64,000 nt of DNA from an uncultured Pelagibacteraceae bacterium (GCA_902525935.1 CABZJA010000001.1:1-64000); one strand, 5' to 3'. Shown: positions 12,288 to 22,568, numbered from the stretch's first letter. Numbers and translations are program-made. Notes: generated by a model not told the origin, from the sequence alone.

Positions 12288-13176
12288 TTTTTTCTACCAT
12301 GTATTCAAGTAAAATATGTGGAAAAGTCAATGAGGCTAATCCAATAAATATTAATTTAATAATGCTTTCATCTATACTAAATTTTTCTGAAATAAAATAA
12401 AAAACTATTAAATACATTATTGATGTTATAACCGTAAGCGGGATAATTTTTCTTAAAAAAATAGGAAATCCTTTAATCAAATTTTTATTTATTTCACTAA
12501 TTAAACTTAGGGAGTGTCTTATAGAATGAAGTAAACAGAAATAAATTGTGAAAGCCAATATTGGATTAAAAAAATAGTTTAAAATAATTACTGAAAAACT
12601 ATCTAAAAAAAGAATTGATCTTAAATCATTATTATTACCTCTATATAAATAAAAATTACTAAGTATTGATAATATAACTAAAGCAACTAAAAAGTTATTA
12701 GCCACAATATTTTCATCTATTGAGAAATTTAACATTTTAAAAATCTCGATTGTCTCACTTTTGTGAAATAGTAGGGGTGCCGAGATAATCAATGATCCTT
12801 TAATGAAATAAAAAATTTCTAAGAAATTAATATTTTTTTTTTCGATGAAATCACTGTCTTCTTTACCAAAATGATATGCCGCAATTATTAAGAAAAGTGA
12901 AAGTAATAATATTGGATTTAAGATCCATATTAAAATAACAAAAATAGCAATACCTATATAACCTAAATAGAAAACTTCAGTATTTTTAATTTTATAAATT
13001 TTTAAAAGTTTTTTACCCTTTTCATGATCTAGAGCACCATGAGAGATGCCAATTGTAAGAATTAAAAAAAAACTAAAAAGTATAAATGAATTATCTCTTA
13101 ATACTTCAAAGGCAGAAAAAAAAATACAAATATTGAAAAAAATAATGGAATGTAAAAAATTTATTTTTTTTATCAT
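12277..13176 (-). CDS. blh: Brp/Blh family beta-carotene 15,15'-dioxygenase (retinal-forming)
   Basis: Polytopic membrane protein with GISHGALDHEKG, AAYHFGKEDSDF and LLHSIRHS His motifs; adjacent to crtY. Confidence 0.92.
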   Translation of the reverse strand: MIKKINFLHSIIFFNICIFFSAFEVLRDNSFILFSFFLILTIGISHGALDHEKGKKLLKIYKIKNTEVFYLGYIGIAIFVILIWILNPILLLSLFLIIAAYHFGKEDSDFIEKKNINFLEIFYFIKGSLIISAPLLFHKSETIEIFKMLNFSIDENIVANNFLVALVILSILSNFYLYRGNNNDLRSILFLDSFSVIILNYFFNPILAFTIYFCLLHSIRHSLSLISEINKNLIKGFPIFLRKIIPLTVITSIMYLIVFYFISEKFSIDESIIKLIFIGLASLTFPHILLEYMVEKNEK

Positions 13177-14252
13177 TATTTAAAAACAGCTTTAATAAAA
13201 ATCCATTTTGGCATCTTTAATATAATGGATAAGTCCTCGAAAATATTGCTTTTATTGGAAAGGAAATTAATTACTGTTTTTGACTTGCTTTTAAACATTT
13301 TGAAGAAAATATTTGGCATGATCTCTGGCTTGTCAGCTAGGACTTTCAAAAAAACATTATCTAAAAACTTATACTTACTTTTTATATTGAAAGCTCTAGT
13401 TTCGGTTATTTTATCAATGTTTTGGGTAATATATTCTGCTTGCTCTTGAATATTTAGGAAAGTATAGCCAGTACTTAAACGTGTCATACCTCCAGCAGTT
13501 CCAATATTAATCGTATTATTATCGTTTTTAAATTTTGGATAAAATAATGGTATAGCCCCAACTTCTTTGTAATTAATTTTATATTTTTTTAATTTTAAAG
13601 TGTTTTCAATATAATCAATAATTTGTTTATCATAATCTTTTTCACTATCATCTTCCATTTTTGAAAGCCACGTAGTTTCGACTAAAGCTGATTTTTTTGA
13701 ATAGGGTAGTGTATAGAAAAAATGTACACTTTTTTTTTGATCACAATCAAAGTCCATTAAATTCATTATTTGATCATCAAAAAAATCTTTTTCAGTTTCA
13801 ATCTCAACACCCTGAAAGTGTTGCCATAAATTAGAAACTTTATTCTCAAGATTTGGTAGACTGTTAAATAAAATTGCGTTTTCAGTATTTACTTCACCAA
13901 TATCTTTAAAGAATTGAATATTTGGATTTTTATTGATTTTATTTAAAATCTTTTTGTAGAATAGTCCACTATCAATACTTTCGTAAGGAGTTTCTTTACA
14001 ATCTTTATATTCAACATTTCCTTTAAAATTGATTGTATAATCTTTCCACCTTTTTTTTACACAGTCATCAAACTTGTGAGGTACAGTTTTCCAGTATGAC
14101 CAAGTTTTATCTCTTTTATATTCATCTCTTTTTTCAATAATTGCTAAAGTCTTATTTTTAAGTTTATCGTGATACTCTAACTCGTAAGCCAATGTTAAGC
14201 CTGCACAGCCGCCTCCAATAATTATGTAATCAAAATCTTTCATTATACTCAA
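13176..14252 (-). CDS. crtY: Lycopene beta-cyclase
   Basis: DYIIIGGGCAGLTLAYEL, FFYTLPYSKKSALVETTWLS, GTAGGMTRLSTGYTFLNIQEQ. ATG at 14240 is an alternative start. Confidence 0.95.
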   Translation of the reverse strand: MSIMKDFDYIIIGGGCAGLTLAYELEYHDKLKNKTLAIIEKRDEYKRDKTWSYWKTVPHKFDDCVKKRWKDYTINFKGNVEYKDCKETPYESIDSGLFYKKILNKINKNPNIQFFKDIGEVNTENAILFNSLPNLENKVSNLWQHFQGVEIETEKDFFDDQIMNLMDFDCDQKKSVHFFYTLPYSKKSALVETTWLSKMEDDSEKDYDKQIIDYIENTLKLKKYKINYKEVGAIPLFYPKFKNDNNTINIGTAGGMTRLSTGYTFLNIQEQAEYITQNIDKITETRAFNIKSKYKFLDNVFLKVLADKPEIMPNIFFKMFKSKSKTVINFLSNKSNIFEDLSIILKMPKWIFIKAVFK

Positions 14253-15084
14253 TATCTTGCATTATTATTTCATGCTCTTTTATTGTAAGTTTTTTATCTT
14301 CTTTTACAAAATATAATTTAATTAAATCACCAATAGATAGCATTGTATGTAAGACTTTTTCCAAATTGTTTACATAAATTTTTCCTGATTTATTATAATT
14401 TTCTAAGTTTTCTTTTTTTAAGATTTCATTTCCAATTTGTCTATATACTCGTCTTGCAACTAAAATTGAAAATCTTAAAAAGAATGGAATTTTTTTAATT
14501 GATATAAAAGAATTATTATAAAACTTGTCAGCAATTTTTAGAATTCTTTTAATTTCATCAAAATTCTTTTTTATATAAAACCTATTATTGCTTTCATCTT
14601 CAATAACATCTCTTGAAATATTAGTTAATTGCATTGCAATACCTAAGTCAATTGCTCCTAAAAGTGCTGATCTTTCTTTAACATTTAAAATTTTTGCCAT
14701 CATTAATCCAACTGTTCCAGCCACTCTATATGAATAAACATATAGATCTTTGTCAGTGTTTATTTCTACTTTTGATTTTATATCAGCCTCTACTCCATCG
14801 AATAAATCATCAATTATTTTTGGTGATATTTCAAATTTATTTATTAAAGCCCACATGTTTTTAATTATTTGATTATTTTCATTCTTAAATTTGAAATCTT
14901 GTTTGAAAGTATTGAAATTTTTTAATTTCGTATCAAGATCACCTTTTTCATCTGCTAAATTGTCTATATATCTACAAAAATCATATAAATTAGAACATTC
15001 AGAGTAGACTTGTTTTGGCAAAAAGAAACCCGCCCAATTAAAAGATTTAGCATATATCGACAAATAATTTTGTCCATTCATCAC
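14230..15084 (-). CDS. crtB: Phytoene synthase
   Basis: LYDFCRYIDNLADE, YSYRVAGTVGLMM, GIAMQLTNISRDVIED. Confidence 0.96.
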   Translation of the reverse strand: MMNGQNYLSIYAKSFNWAGFFLPKQVYSECSNLYDFCRYIDNLADEKGDLDTKLKNFNTFKQDFKFKNENNQIIKNMWALINKFEISPKIIDDLFDGVEADIKSKVEINTDKDLYVYSYRVAGTVGLMMAKILNVKERSALLGAIDLGIAMQLTNISRDVIEDESNNRFYIKKNFDEIKRILKIADKFYNNSFISIKKIPFFLRFSILVARRVYRQIGNEILKKENLENYNKSGKIYVNNLEKVLHTMLSIGDLIKLYFVKEDKKLTIKEHEIIMQDIEYNERF

Positions 15085-16538
15085 AAAATTTTATCTAAGA
15101 CCTTGGCAGATGATAGGACTCCTGGTACACCAGCTCCAGGATGAGTGCCCGCTCCAACAAAATATAAACCATCATAAACCTCAGATTTGTTATGAAATCT
15201 AAAGTATGCTGATTGAGAAAATTTGGGCTGAATTGAAAAACCCGAGCCATATTTTGTATTTAATTCTTTTTCAAAATAATCAGGAGTTAAATAAAAATCA
15301 TCTACAATATTTTCTCTTAAATTAGGTAATAAACTTTTTTCCATTTTATCTATTACAAGTTTTTTTAGACTCTCACCTTCGACTGACCAATCGATTCCTG
15401 ACTTATTATTAGGTACAGGCACTAATACATAAAAGCAATCATGGTCTTTTGGTGCCATACTCGAGTCAGTCGCGGTAGGTCTATGTAGGTAATAGCTTAT
15501 ATCGCTATTTAATTTTTTGTTTACAAATATATCATCCAAGTGTTCTTTGTACTTATCACCAAACTTTATAGTATGATGTTCAACATTTTCATATTTTTTC
15601 TTTGTTCCAAAGTAATAAACAAACAATCCCATTGAATATTCCATTCTATTTATCTTCCAATTAAATAAAGTGTTATATTTTTGATTGTTAAGCATTTTGG
15701 AATAAACACCAGGAGGATCTGCGTTACAAACTACTTTATCTGCTTTAATTTCCTCATCTTCGCTTGTCACAACTCCGATAACTTTTTTATTTTCTGTAAG
15801 CAAGTTTTTAACTTCTTTACCTTTAATAATTGTAACATTTTCTTCTAACATCAATTTCTCAAATCCTTTTATGATTTGTCCTGTTCCACCCATAGAATAA
15901 TGAATTCCCCATTTTTTTTCTAAATATAAAATTAGTCCATATATAGAGGTTGTTGTAAAAGGGTTCCCACCTACCAATAATGGGTGCATACTAAATAACC
16001 TTCGTAGTTTTTCATTTTCAATAAAACCACCAACCAAAGAATAAACAGATTTATAACTTTTTAGTCTTAGCAACGCAGGAATTTGCTTAAACATAAATGA
16101 AGGTTTATCAAATGGTACATCTGATAATTCTGAATAACCTTTATCAAATATTTTTTTTGTAAATTTAAGTAAATTTCTGTAACCCAAAACATCTTTATGA
16201 TTAATTAATGCAATTTGTTCTTCCATTTTCTTTTCATCTGCTGAATAATCAAAATGGCTTCCATCTTCAAAAACAAATCTATACCAAGTATCCAAATTTT
16301 TTATTTTTATATAATCATCTGGATTTTTATTAAAAAGTTCAAAAATTTCATAAATTAAATAAGGAGCAGTTATTACTGTTGGTCCACCATCATAAGTAAA
16401 CCCATTACTCTTAAATACTCTAGCTCTTCCTCCTAAATCTTTTTGTTTTTCAATTAAAGTAACTTTATGACCTTTTGCCCGAAGTCTAAGAGCTGCTGCT
16501 ATACCACCAAAACCTGATCCAATTACAATTGAATTCAT
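15081..16538 (-). CDS. crtI: Phytoene desaturase
   Basis: VIGSGFGGIAAALRLRAKGHKVTLIEK, YDGGPTVITAP, GLYFVGAGTHPGAGVPGVLSSAKV. Confidence 0.97.
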   Translation of the reverse strand: MNSIVIGSGFGGIAAALRLRAKGHKVTLIEKQKDLGGRARVFKSNGFTYDGGPTVITAPYLIYEIFELFNKNPDDYIKIKNLDTWYRFVFEDGSHFDYSADEKKMEEQIALINHKDVLGYRNLLKFTKKIFDKGYSELSDVPFDKPSFMFKQIPALLRLKSYKSVYSLVGGFIENEKLRRLFSMHPLLVGGNPFTTTSIYGLILYLEKKWGIHYSMGGTGQIIKGFEKLMLEENVTIIKGKEVKNLLTENKKVIGVVTSEDEEIKADKVVCNADPPGVYSKMLNNQKYNTLFNWKINRMEYSMGLFVYYFGTKKKYENVEHHTIKFGDKYKEHLDDIFVNKKLNSDISYYLHRPTATDSSMAPKDHDCFYVLVPVPNNKSGIDWSVEGESLKKLVIDKMEKSLLPNLRENIVDDFYLTPDYFEKELNTKYGSGFSIQPKFSQSAYFRFHNKSEVYDGLYFVGAGTHPGAGVPGVLSSAKVLDKIL

Positions 16539-16586
16539 ATTACTTAATTTACATTATTTTTATAAAATTTGATAAACTATCTTAGT

Positions 16587-17084
16587 TTAAGAACTGATTT
16601 TCTTTAATTCTGTCTTTGTTTCTTCTAGATTTTTATTAAACAAGTTGTCCAGTTTAGACTTATCAACAGATGTTGTAATAATTTTTTTTACAGATTCTAC
16701 AGCAATGTTAATTGATGTATCTTTAATTTCTTTAATGGCATTATCTTTCATTTGAGAGATTTTAGTTTCTGCTAGACTTTTCTTTAGTTCTGCAGATTTA
16801 TGAAATTTGTCATTCATTTCAATTACAAATCTTTCAATTTCATCTTTTGACTCTTTCATTATCTCTTCACTCTCAATTTTTGCACTATTTAGTTTTTTTT
16901 GCGCCTCATCTAATAGTCTTTTAGATTCAGCTCGTAGTTTTTCACTTTCATTGATTTCATTTTTGATATCAGTAATCATTTTGCTTAATAAATTATTAAC
17001 ATTTTGTGGAACTTTTAAATAAATTAGGGCTCCAAAAAATATTACAAAAGATACTGCTACCCAAAATGTTGCATCAAATGCCAT
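16587..17084 (-). CDS. atpF: F0F1 ATP synthase subunit b
   Basis: FDATFWVAVSFVIFFGALIYLKVP plus long charged helix, in an atp operon. Confidence 0.92.
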   Translation of the reverse strand: MAFDATFWVAVSFVIFFGALIYLKVPQNVNNLLSKMITDIKNEINESEKLRAESKRLLDEAQKKLNSAKIESEEIMKESKDEIERFVIEMNDKFHKSAELKKSLAETKISQMKDNAIKEIKDTSINIAVESVKKIITTSVDKSKLDNLFNKNLEETKTELKKISS

Positions 17085-17664
17085 TATGTTTTTCCATTTC
17101 TTTTTTAGAAAGATCTTCGACTATGGCTGAAAGACTACTTTTATTTATATCTTCACCAATTAATTGTTTAATTAGATCAGAGGATGTCTCAGTTGCAATT
17201 TTAGTAACCTTCTCTTGAGATGTTTTTTTTAATTGGTCTATTTCTTTTTCAGCCTTTATTATTTCTTGTTCAATATCCTTTTCTAAAGATAATCTTTTAT
17301 TGTTTATATCGTCCAAAACTTTTTGTCTTTCGCTATTAAAGACGTTTTTCGCTTCAACTTTTGTATCATTTATAATTTTATCAAATTCTTTAACTTTTTT
17401 TTCAGCCTCTTCCCTTTGCTTATCTGCAGTTTCTATATTCTCTAAGATTTGAGATTTTCTGGTTTCAAGATTGTTACTAATCTTTGGTAGTATGAACTTA
17501 GATAAAATTATAAACAATAATCCAAAAGTAAGTACTAACCAAAAAATTTGAGATATCCAAAATTCAGGATTAAGCTGTGGCATACCTCCACTTTCAGCGC
17601 TTTGAGCGCTATAAGTAAAGATAAGACTTAAATTTAAAAATTTAAAAATTATCTTCTTCAACAT
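17074..17664 (-). CDS. atpG: F0F1 ATP synthase subunit b'
   Basis: MPQLNPEFWISQIFWLVLTFGLLFIILSKFILPKI; second b-type subunit next to atpE. Confidence 0.9.
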   Translation of the reverse strand: MLKKIIFKFLNLSLIFTYSAQSAESGGMPQLNPEFWISQIFWLVLTFGLLFIILSKFILPKISNNLETRKSQILENIETADKQREEAEKKVKEFDKIINDTKVEAKNVFNSERQKVLDDINNKRLSLEKDIEQEIIKAEKEIDQLKKTSQEKVTKIATETSSDLIKQLIGEDINKSSLSAIVEDLSKKEMEKHNGI

Positions 17665-17667
17665 TAA

Positions 17668-17895
17668 TTAAAACGCGAAAAGAATAATTAATGCAACAAC
17701 TAGTCCAAATAAACCAGTAGCTTCCGCTAATGCAAAGCCTAATAGCAAGTTTGGAAACTGCTTTTGAGCTGCAGATGGATTTCTCATTGCACCTGAAAGA
17801 TAATTTCCAAAAATTATCCCAATTCCAACTCCTGCACCCGCAAGTGCAATTGCTGCTAGTCCTGCTCCTATCATTTTTGCTGCTTCTAATTCCAT
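17668..17895 (-). CDS. atpE: F0F1 ATP synthase subunit c
   Basis: 75-aa hairpin: AAKMIGAGLAAIALAGAGVGIGIIFGNYLSGAMRNPSA..ALAEATGLFGLVVALIILF. The AEATG residues fit an H+ rather than Na+ site. Confidence 0.97.
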   Translation of the reverse strand: MELEAAKMIGAGLAAIALAGAGVGIGIIFGNYLSGAMRNPSAAQKQFPNLLLGFALAEATGLFGLVVALIILFAF

Positions 17896-17914
17896 TATAT
17901 CCTCCTTATGTTAA

Positions 17915-18646
17915 TTAATGGTGTAAATTTAATGCATCATTCAAATAGATACATGTTAAAATTGCAAACACATATGCTTGAAGAAAAGCAACTAATATCT
18001 CCAAACCTGTTAAAGCAACTGAAAAACCCAGTGGTAGCCATCCTCCAACAATCCCTAAGCTAACTACGAAACCTCCAAAAACTTTCATCATTGTATGGCC
18101 TGCCATCATATTTGCAAACAATCTAACTGATAAACTAATTGGTCTACTTAAGTATGAAATTATTTCTATAACAACTATTAATGGCAACAAAACCATTGGA
18201 ACTCCACTTGGTACAAAAAGTTTTAGGTATCCAAGTCCATGTTTAATAAATCCAATTACTGTTACTCCTATAAATATAAATGCTGCTAATACAAAGGTTA
18301 CAATGATGTGGCTAGTGACAGTAAAAGAGTACGGTATCATCCCAAACATGTTACAAAATAAAACAAACATGAATAAAGAAAATATGAAAGAAAAGTAAGG
18401 CTTAGCTTTCGATCCAGCTGTATCACTTATCATTTTTGAAATAAAAGAGTAACTGAGTTCTGCAAGTAATTGAATTTTATTTGGTATAATCGATCTCTTT
18501 GTACCCAAATTAAAGATGATTAATATTGCTAATGAACTTATGACCATAAACAAACTCGCGTTTGTGAATGAAATATCTATGCTATTTATTTTAATTTCTG
18601 GACCAATCCGGTACACATTGAATTGGTACATTGGGTTTGCTGCCAT
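17915..18646 (-). CDS. atpB: F0F1 ATP synthase subunit a
   Basis: NMFGMIPYSFTVTSHI, SLSVRLFANMMAGHTMMKV, AFLQAYVFAILTCIYLNDAL. Confidence 0.97.
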   Translation of the reverse strand: MAANPMYQFNVYRIGPEIKINSIDISFTNASLFMVISSLAILIIFNLGTKRSIIPNKIQLLAELSYSFISKMISDTAGSKAKPYFSFIFSLFMFVLFCNMFGMIPYSFTVTSHIIVTFVLAAFIFIGVTVIGFIKHGLGYLKLFVPSGVPMVLLPLIVVIEIISYLSRPISLSVRLFANMMAGHTMMKVFGGFVVSLGIVGGWLPLGFSVALTGLEILVAFLQAYVFAILTCIYLNDALNLHH

Positions 18647-18653
18647 TTGCCTA

Positions 18654-18929
18654 CTATTTTTGCATTTTTTTTGCTGATCTAATAACGTTCATAATTCCAG
18701 CTATTACACCAATAAAAAAAAATATTAAAATTAACCATGGTTTAGTACCAAACCAATTGTCTAAAATAAACCCAATAATTGTCCCAACAGCTACTGCAGA
18801 TACCAATTCAGTGCTCATTTTAAAGGCTGACCCCATACTTGAGCCTTTATTTCCATCTTCAGATTTTTTGTCTTTATCGGTTTTATTTTTTGCAATTTTT
18901 AGGCGAGTTTTAAACTGTTCTTCATCCAT
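18654..18929 (-). CDS. AtpI/AtpZ-like ATP synthase accessory protein
   Basis: Two TM segments: ELVSAVAVGTIIGFILDNWFGTKPWLILIFFFIGVIAGIMNVIR, upstream of atpB. Confidence 0.85.
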   Translation of the reverse strand: MDEEQFKTRLKIAKNKTDKDKKSEDGNKGSSMGSAFKMSTELVSAVAVGTIIGFILDNWFGTKPWLILIFFFIGVIAGIMNVIRSAKKMQK

Positions 18930-18931
18930 TA

Positions 18932-21505
18932 TTAAGCAACCATACTCTCTGCTTTTTGAAGATCTACAGCAACTAGTTGGCTAATTCCTTTTTCTGGCAT
19001 TGTTACGCCATATAGTCTGTCCATTTTAGACATGGTTAGAGCGTGGTGAGTTACAATAATAAATTTTGTTGATGTAATTTTAGTTAGTTCCATCAAAAGA
19101 TTGCAAAATCTTGTTACATTTGCATCATCGAGAGGTGCGTCTACTTCATCTAGAACGCATATCGGAGCTGGATTAGTAAGAAACACCGCAAAGATTAAAG
19201 ATAAAGCTGTCAGGGCTTGTTCACCTCCAGATAATAAAGTTATTGATTGCAATCTTTTTCCTGGTGGACTTACTAACATTTCTAATCCTGCATCTAAAGG
19301 ATCATCAGAGTCTACTAGTTCTAGCTTCGCGCTACCTCCATTAAATAGTTTGGTATAAACTTCATTGAACTTTCTATTTACTTTTTCAAAAGCATCTAGA
19401 AGTCTTTCCCTACCTTTCTGATTTAGTTCAGTAATACTTTCTTTTAATTTTATAATTGCAGTTACTAAATCTTGTCTATCTTTTTCCATTTTTTTAATTT
19501 CATCTTCATATTTTGAAGTTTCTTCATCTGCTCTTAAGTTGACTGAGCCTAATTTTTCTCTTTCCCTTTTTTTTTCATCAAGCAATTCTTCTTGTGTTAC
19601 TGTATCTGGATATTCAGATGCATCTTTTAAATTTGAAAAATTTAGTATCTCTTCTTCTTTTAGATTAAGTTCTGTTGATACTCTTTCTAACAAGTCATTT
19701 CTTCTTTTATTCAAACCATCGATTGTTGCTCCAGAGCTTGCCTTTCGCTCTCTTATTTCAATAGACTCTTCCTTTGTTGTATTAAGATTGCTTCTTAATT
19801 CGTTAATTTCTTTATCTAGCTCATTTATTAATATTTCATTACCACTTTTTTCTTTTTCAGAAATTCTTAAACTTTCAGATATTTGTCCTTTTCTTTCAGC
19901 TTGTGTTTGAGGTTGTTTTTCTAGGCCGTCTAATTTTTTTTGTTGAGTATCTTTTCTATTATTTAATTCATTAATCATTTTTTCAGAATTTACCAATAAG
20001 TTTTTCCAACTTTCTATTTCTTGGTCAATTATTTTAATTCTTTCACTTCTCTTAATTGATTCTTTTTTAATATTTTGATTTGCACTAAAAGCTTCAGCAT
20101 ACTCTTCTTGTAGACTTTTGATTTCTTCGTTTTTCTTAGTAACTGTCATCGCCAAATCATCATCATGCATTTCATTAATTTTCATTTTTAAAAATGAAAG
20201 ATTTATTTTGCACTCATCTATTAAATTAGTTGCCCCATTGATGTTATTCTCTGATAGCATTTCTTTTGCTTTTTCTAATTGATTACTTGCTAAATCGATA
20301 GTTTCTGAGTTCTTTTTTAAAGTATCAAGGTTTAAATTTTCTAGTATTCTCTCTAATTTATCCTGCTCGTCTTTTAATTTACTTTTTGCATTTATAAGAT
20401 CTAAACCAGACAATTTTTCAGTTTCATAGTATTTGGAGTCGGTTGTAATTAAATTTTCTTTTTCTTCTCTAAGTCTTTTTTCATTAGAGTTTGCATCAAT
20501 AATTATGCTTTTTTCTCTGACAATATCCTCATCAATTACACCTAAAGCCTTTCTAATTGATTGTATTTCATCATTAACCCTGTCTTTTTCCTCATCTAAA
20601 CTTTTTAGTTCTAGATTTAATCTTTGAATTTTTGATAAGTTTTCTTGATTTTTTTCTCTTATAGGATTTACATTTTTATTCTTTTCAATAATTTTCACGC
20701 TTAAATCCTCTAATTTATCATTGAAGGACTTAACTTGATCATCAGCCTCATTGTTGATCTCATTCTCTACTTTAATTTCATTATCAATTTCTAAAAGACG
20801 TAAATAATATAAACCTGCCACAACTTTTTTTATTTCTTCTGAAATAGATTTGTATTTTGCAGCCTCTTCAGCTTGCTTTTGCAAATTTGCTAATTGTCTT
20901 TCCTGTTGTCTTCTTAATTCATCTGCCCTTTTTAAATTATTTTCTGCCGCGCCTAATCGTAATTCTGCTTCGTGTCTTCTAACATGTAAACCTGCTATAC
21001 CAGCTGCTTCTTCTAGGATAGCTCTTCGATCAGAAGGTTTTGCCGTTACCAATGCTCCAATTCTACCTTGACTAATAATCGAAGGTGAATGAGCACCTGT
21101 CGATAAATCTGCAAATAACATCTGAGCATCTTTAGCTCTGACTTCTTTCCCATTTATATAAAATTTTGAGCCTTTGTCTTTTTCTATTTTTCTTCTTATT
21201 TCGATTTCATCGAGCTCATTATATTGTAGAGGACCATCTTTATTTTCATTTGATAAGCTCACTAAAACTTCTGCAATATTTTTTGATGGTTTGTTTGAAG
21301 TTCCAGAAAATATAACGTCTTCCATTCCTGAACCTCTCATACTTTTTGCTGATGTCTCACCCATACACCATCGCAACGACTCCACTATATTTGATTTGCC
21401 ACAACCGTTTGGACCAACTATCCCAGTTAAACCTTCTTCGATCAGAAAATTTGTTTTTTCAGCAAAAGACTTAAATCCATTTAGTTGGATTTTTTTAAAT
21501 TCCAT
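18932..21505 (-). CDS. smc: SMC-family chromosome segregation ATPase (short, 857 aa)
   Basis: Walker A GPNGCGKSNIVESLRWCMGE, signature LLSGGEQALTALSLIFAVF, Walker B CVLDEVDAPLDDANV. No recognisable hinge between the coiled coils. Confidence 0.9.
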   Translation of the reverse strand: MEFKKIQLNGFKSFAEKTNFLIEEGLTGIVGPNGCGKSNIVESLRWCMGETSAKSMRGSGMEDVIFSGTSNKPSKNIAEVLVSLSNENKDGPLQYNELDEIEIRRKIEKDKGSKFYINGKEVRAKDAQMLFADLSTGAHSPSIISQGRIGALVTAKPSDRRAILEEAAGIAGLHVRRHEAELRLGAAENNLKRADELRRQQERQLANLQKQAEEAAKYKSISEEIKKVVAGLYYLRLLEIDNEIKVENEINNEADDQVKSFNDKLEDLSVKIIEKNKNVNPIREKNQENLSKIQRLNLELKSLDEEKDRVNDEIQSIRKALGVIDEDIVREKSIIIDANSNEKRLREEKENLITTDSKYYETEKLSGLDLINAKSKLKDEQDKLERILENLNLDTLKKNSETIDLASNQLEKAKEMLSENNINGATNLIDECKINLSFLKMKINEMHDDDLAMTVTKKNEEIKSLQEEYAEAFSANQNIKKESIKRSERIKIIDQEIESWKNLLVNSEKMINELNNRKDTQQKKLDGLEKQPQTQAERKGQISESLRISEKEKSGNEILINELDKEINELRSNLNTTKEESIEIRERKASSGATIDGLNKRRNDLLERVSTELNLKEEEILNFSNLKDASEYPDTVTQEELLDEKKREREKLGSVNLRADEETSKYEDEIKKMEKDRQDLVTAIIKLKESITELNQKGRERLLDAFEKVNRKFNEVYTKLFNGGSAKLELVDSDDPLDAGLEMLVSPPGKRLQSITLLSGGEQALTALSLIFAVFLTNPAPICVLDEVDAPLDDANVTRFCNLLMELTKITSTKFIIVTHHALTMSKMDRLYGVTMPEKGISQLVAVDLQKAESMVA

Positions 21506-21513
21506 TCACTGAC

Positions 21514-22089
21514 TTATATCAGTTTTTCAATGTATTTTTTTAATTTTTTGTAGTTTGAGTGATTTTCAAACTTTTTTCCGTTAATTATGACTGTAGGAGT
21601 AGCATTCACTTTATACTTTTTAACACCTTCGATTCGGTCTTCTAAAATATGATCCTCTATTTTTTTATCCGCCAAGCACTTATCAAAATCAAGATTATAT
21701 TCAGTGTTATCAATAAATTTTTTCATTGCTTGATTTGCCTCTAATTCATTTTTTCCTTTGATCCACTTATCTTGATTTAAATATAAATGATGCAAAATTT
21801 CATGCTCACCATCATTTTTACAATGCGCTAATTTAGTTGCATTAAATGCAATGATATCTAATGGAAAGCTTTTAAATTCTATTGAAATCAATCCTTTATC
21901 AATAAAATCTTCTTTTAATTTAGGATATATATTTTTATGAAAATTTGCACAATGACTACAAGTTAATGATTCAAAAACCATTAACTTAACTTTAGAGTCT
22001 GCACTTCCAACTAAAATTGGTTTAACTTCAGAATTAGCATTAATGATATTAAAAAAAATTAAAATTGAGATAAAAATTATTTTTTTCAT
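21514..22089 (-). CDS. DsbA-family thioredoxin-fold protein
   Basis: Signal peptide, ESLTCSHCANFHKNIYP (CSHC), NATPTVIINGKKF. Confidence 0.9.
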   Translation of the reverse strand: MKKIIFISILIFFNIINANSEVKPILVGSADSKVKLMVFESLTCSHCANFHKNIYPKLKEDFIDKGLISIEFKSFPLDIIAFNATKLAHCKNDGEHEILHHLYLNQDKWIKGKNELEANQAMKKFIDNTEYNLDFDKCLADKKIEDHILEDRIEGVKKYKVNATPTVIINGKKFENHSNYKKLKKYIEKLI

Positions 22090-22568
22090 TTTATTTTAAA
22101 ATGTTTACTTAGCTCTAGAAGTGAATTTTTTATTTTATCATTTTTAATGTTATTTATGCTCTTTATATGTTTATTTTTTGTCGCATTAATAGCTGTATTT
22201 CTGTGGCTTTCTTTAATTTTTCCATCAAATGTATTCAATTTAATGTCATCTAAAACATGATAGCCAAAAAAAACATTAATTTTTTTTATTATTTCTTTTT
22301 TAGAATACTCAACATCAACTTCATTTCCCCTCTTTACTAAAATATTTAAACGACTTCCCGATAACTTATTTGAACTTTTGTATGACTTAGGAAAGCTCAC
22401 TTTAAATAAATCTTTACCTACTAAATATTTCCAATTGTCTAAAGTTTCATTATAAATTTTACCTTTTTTACTAATTATTCTTTTTGCCTCTGTGGGTAAA
22501 GTATCTTTAAAAGATCTTAAACCTTGAATGGAATTATATCTCTGCTTAGTATTATATTTTTGACTCAT
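22086..22568 (-). CDS. DUF721 / DciA-like protein
   Basis: WKYLVGKDLFKVSFPKSYK..GSRLNILVKRGNEVDVEYSKKEIIKKINVFFGYHVLDDIKL pattern; conserved position beside mutY and smc. Confidence 0.75.
   Translation of the reverse strand: MSQKYNTKQRYNSIQGLRSFKDTLPTEAKRIISKKGKIYNETLDNWKYLVGKDLFKVSFPKSYKSSNKLSGSRLNILVKRGNEVDVEYSKKEIIKKINVFFGYHVLDDIKLNTFDGKIKESHRNTAINATKNKHIKSINNIKNDKIKNSLLELSKHFKIK

Noticed and set aside
17006-17218. Plus-strand ORFs at 16807-17022 and 17006-17218
   Set aside because: Antisense to atpF/atpF'; Ser/Leu/Phe-rich translations typical of the reverse complement of Lys/Glu-rich coil genes.
18631-21512. Series of plus-strand Ser/Phe-rich ORFs across atpI and smc
   Set aside because: Reverse complement of coiled-coil coding sequence; no family motifs.
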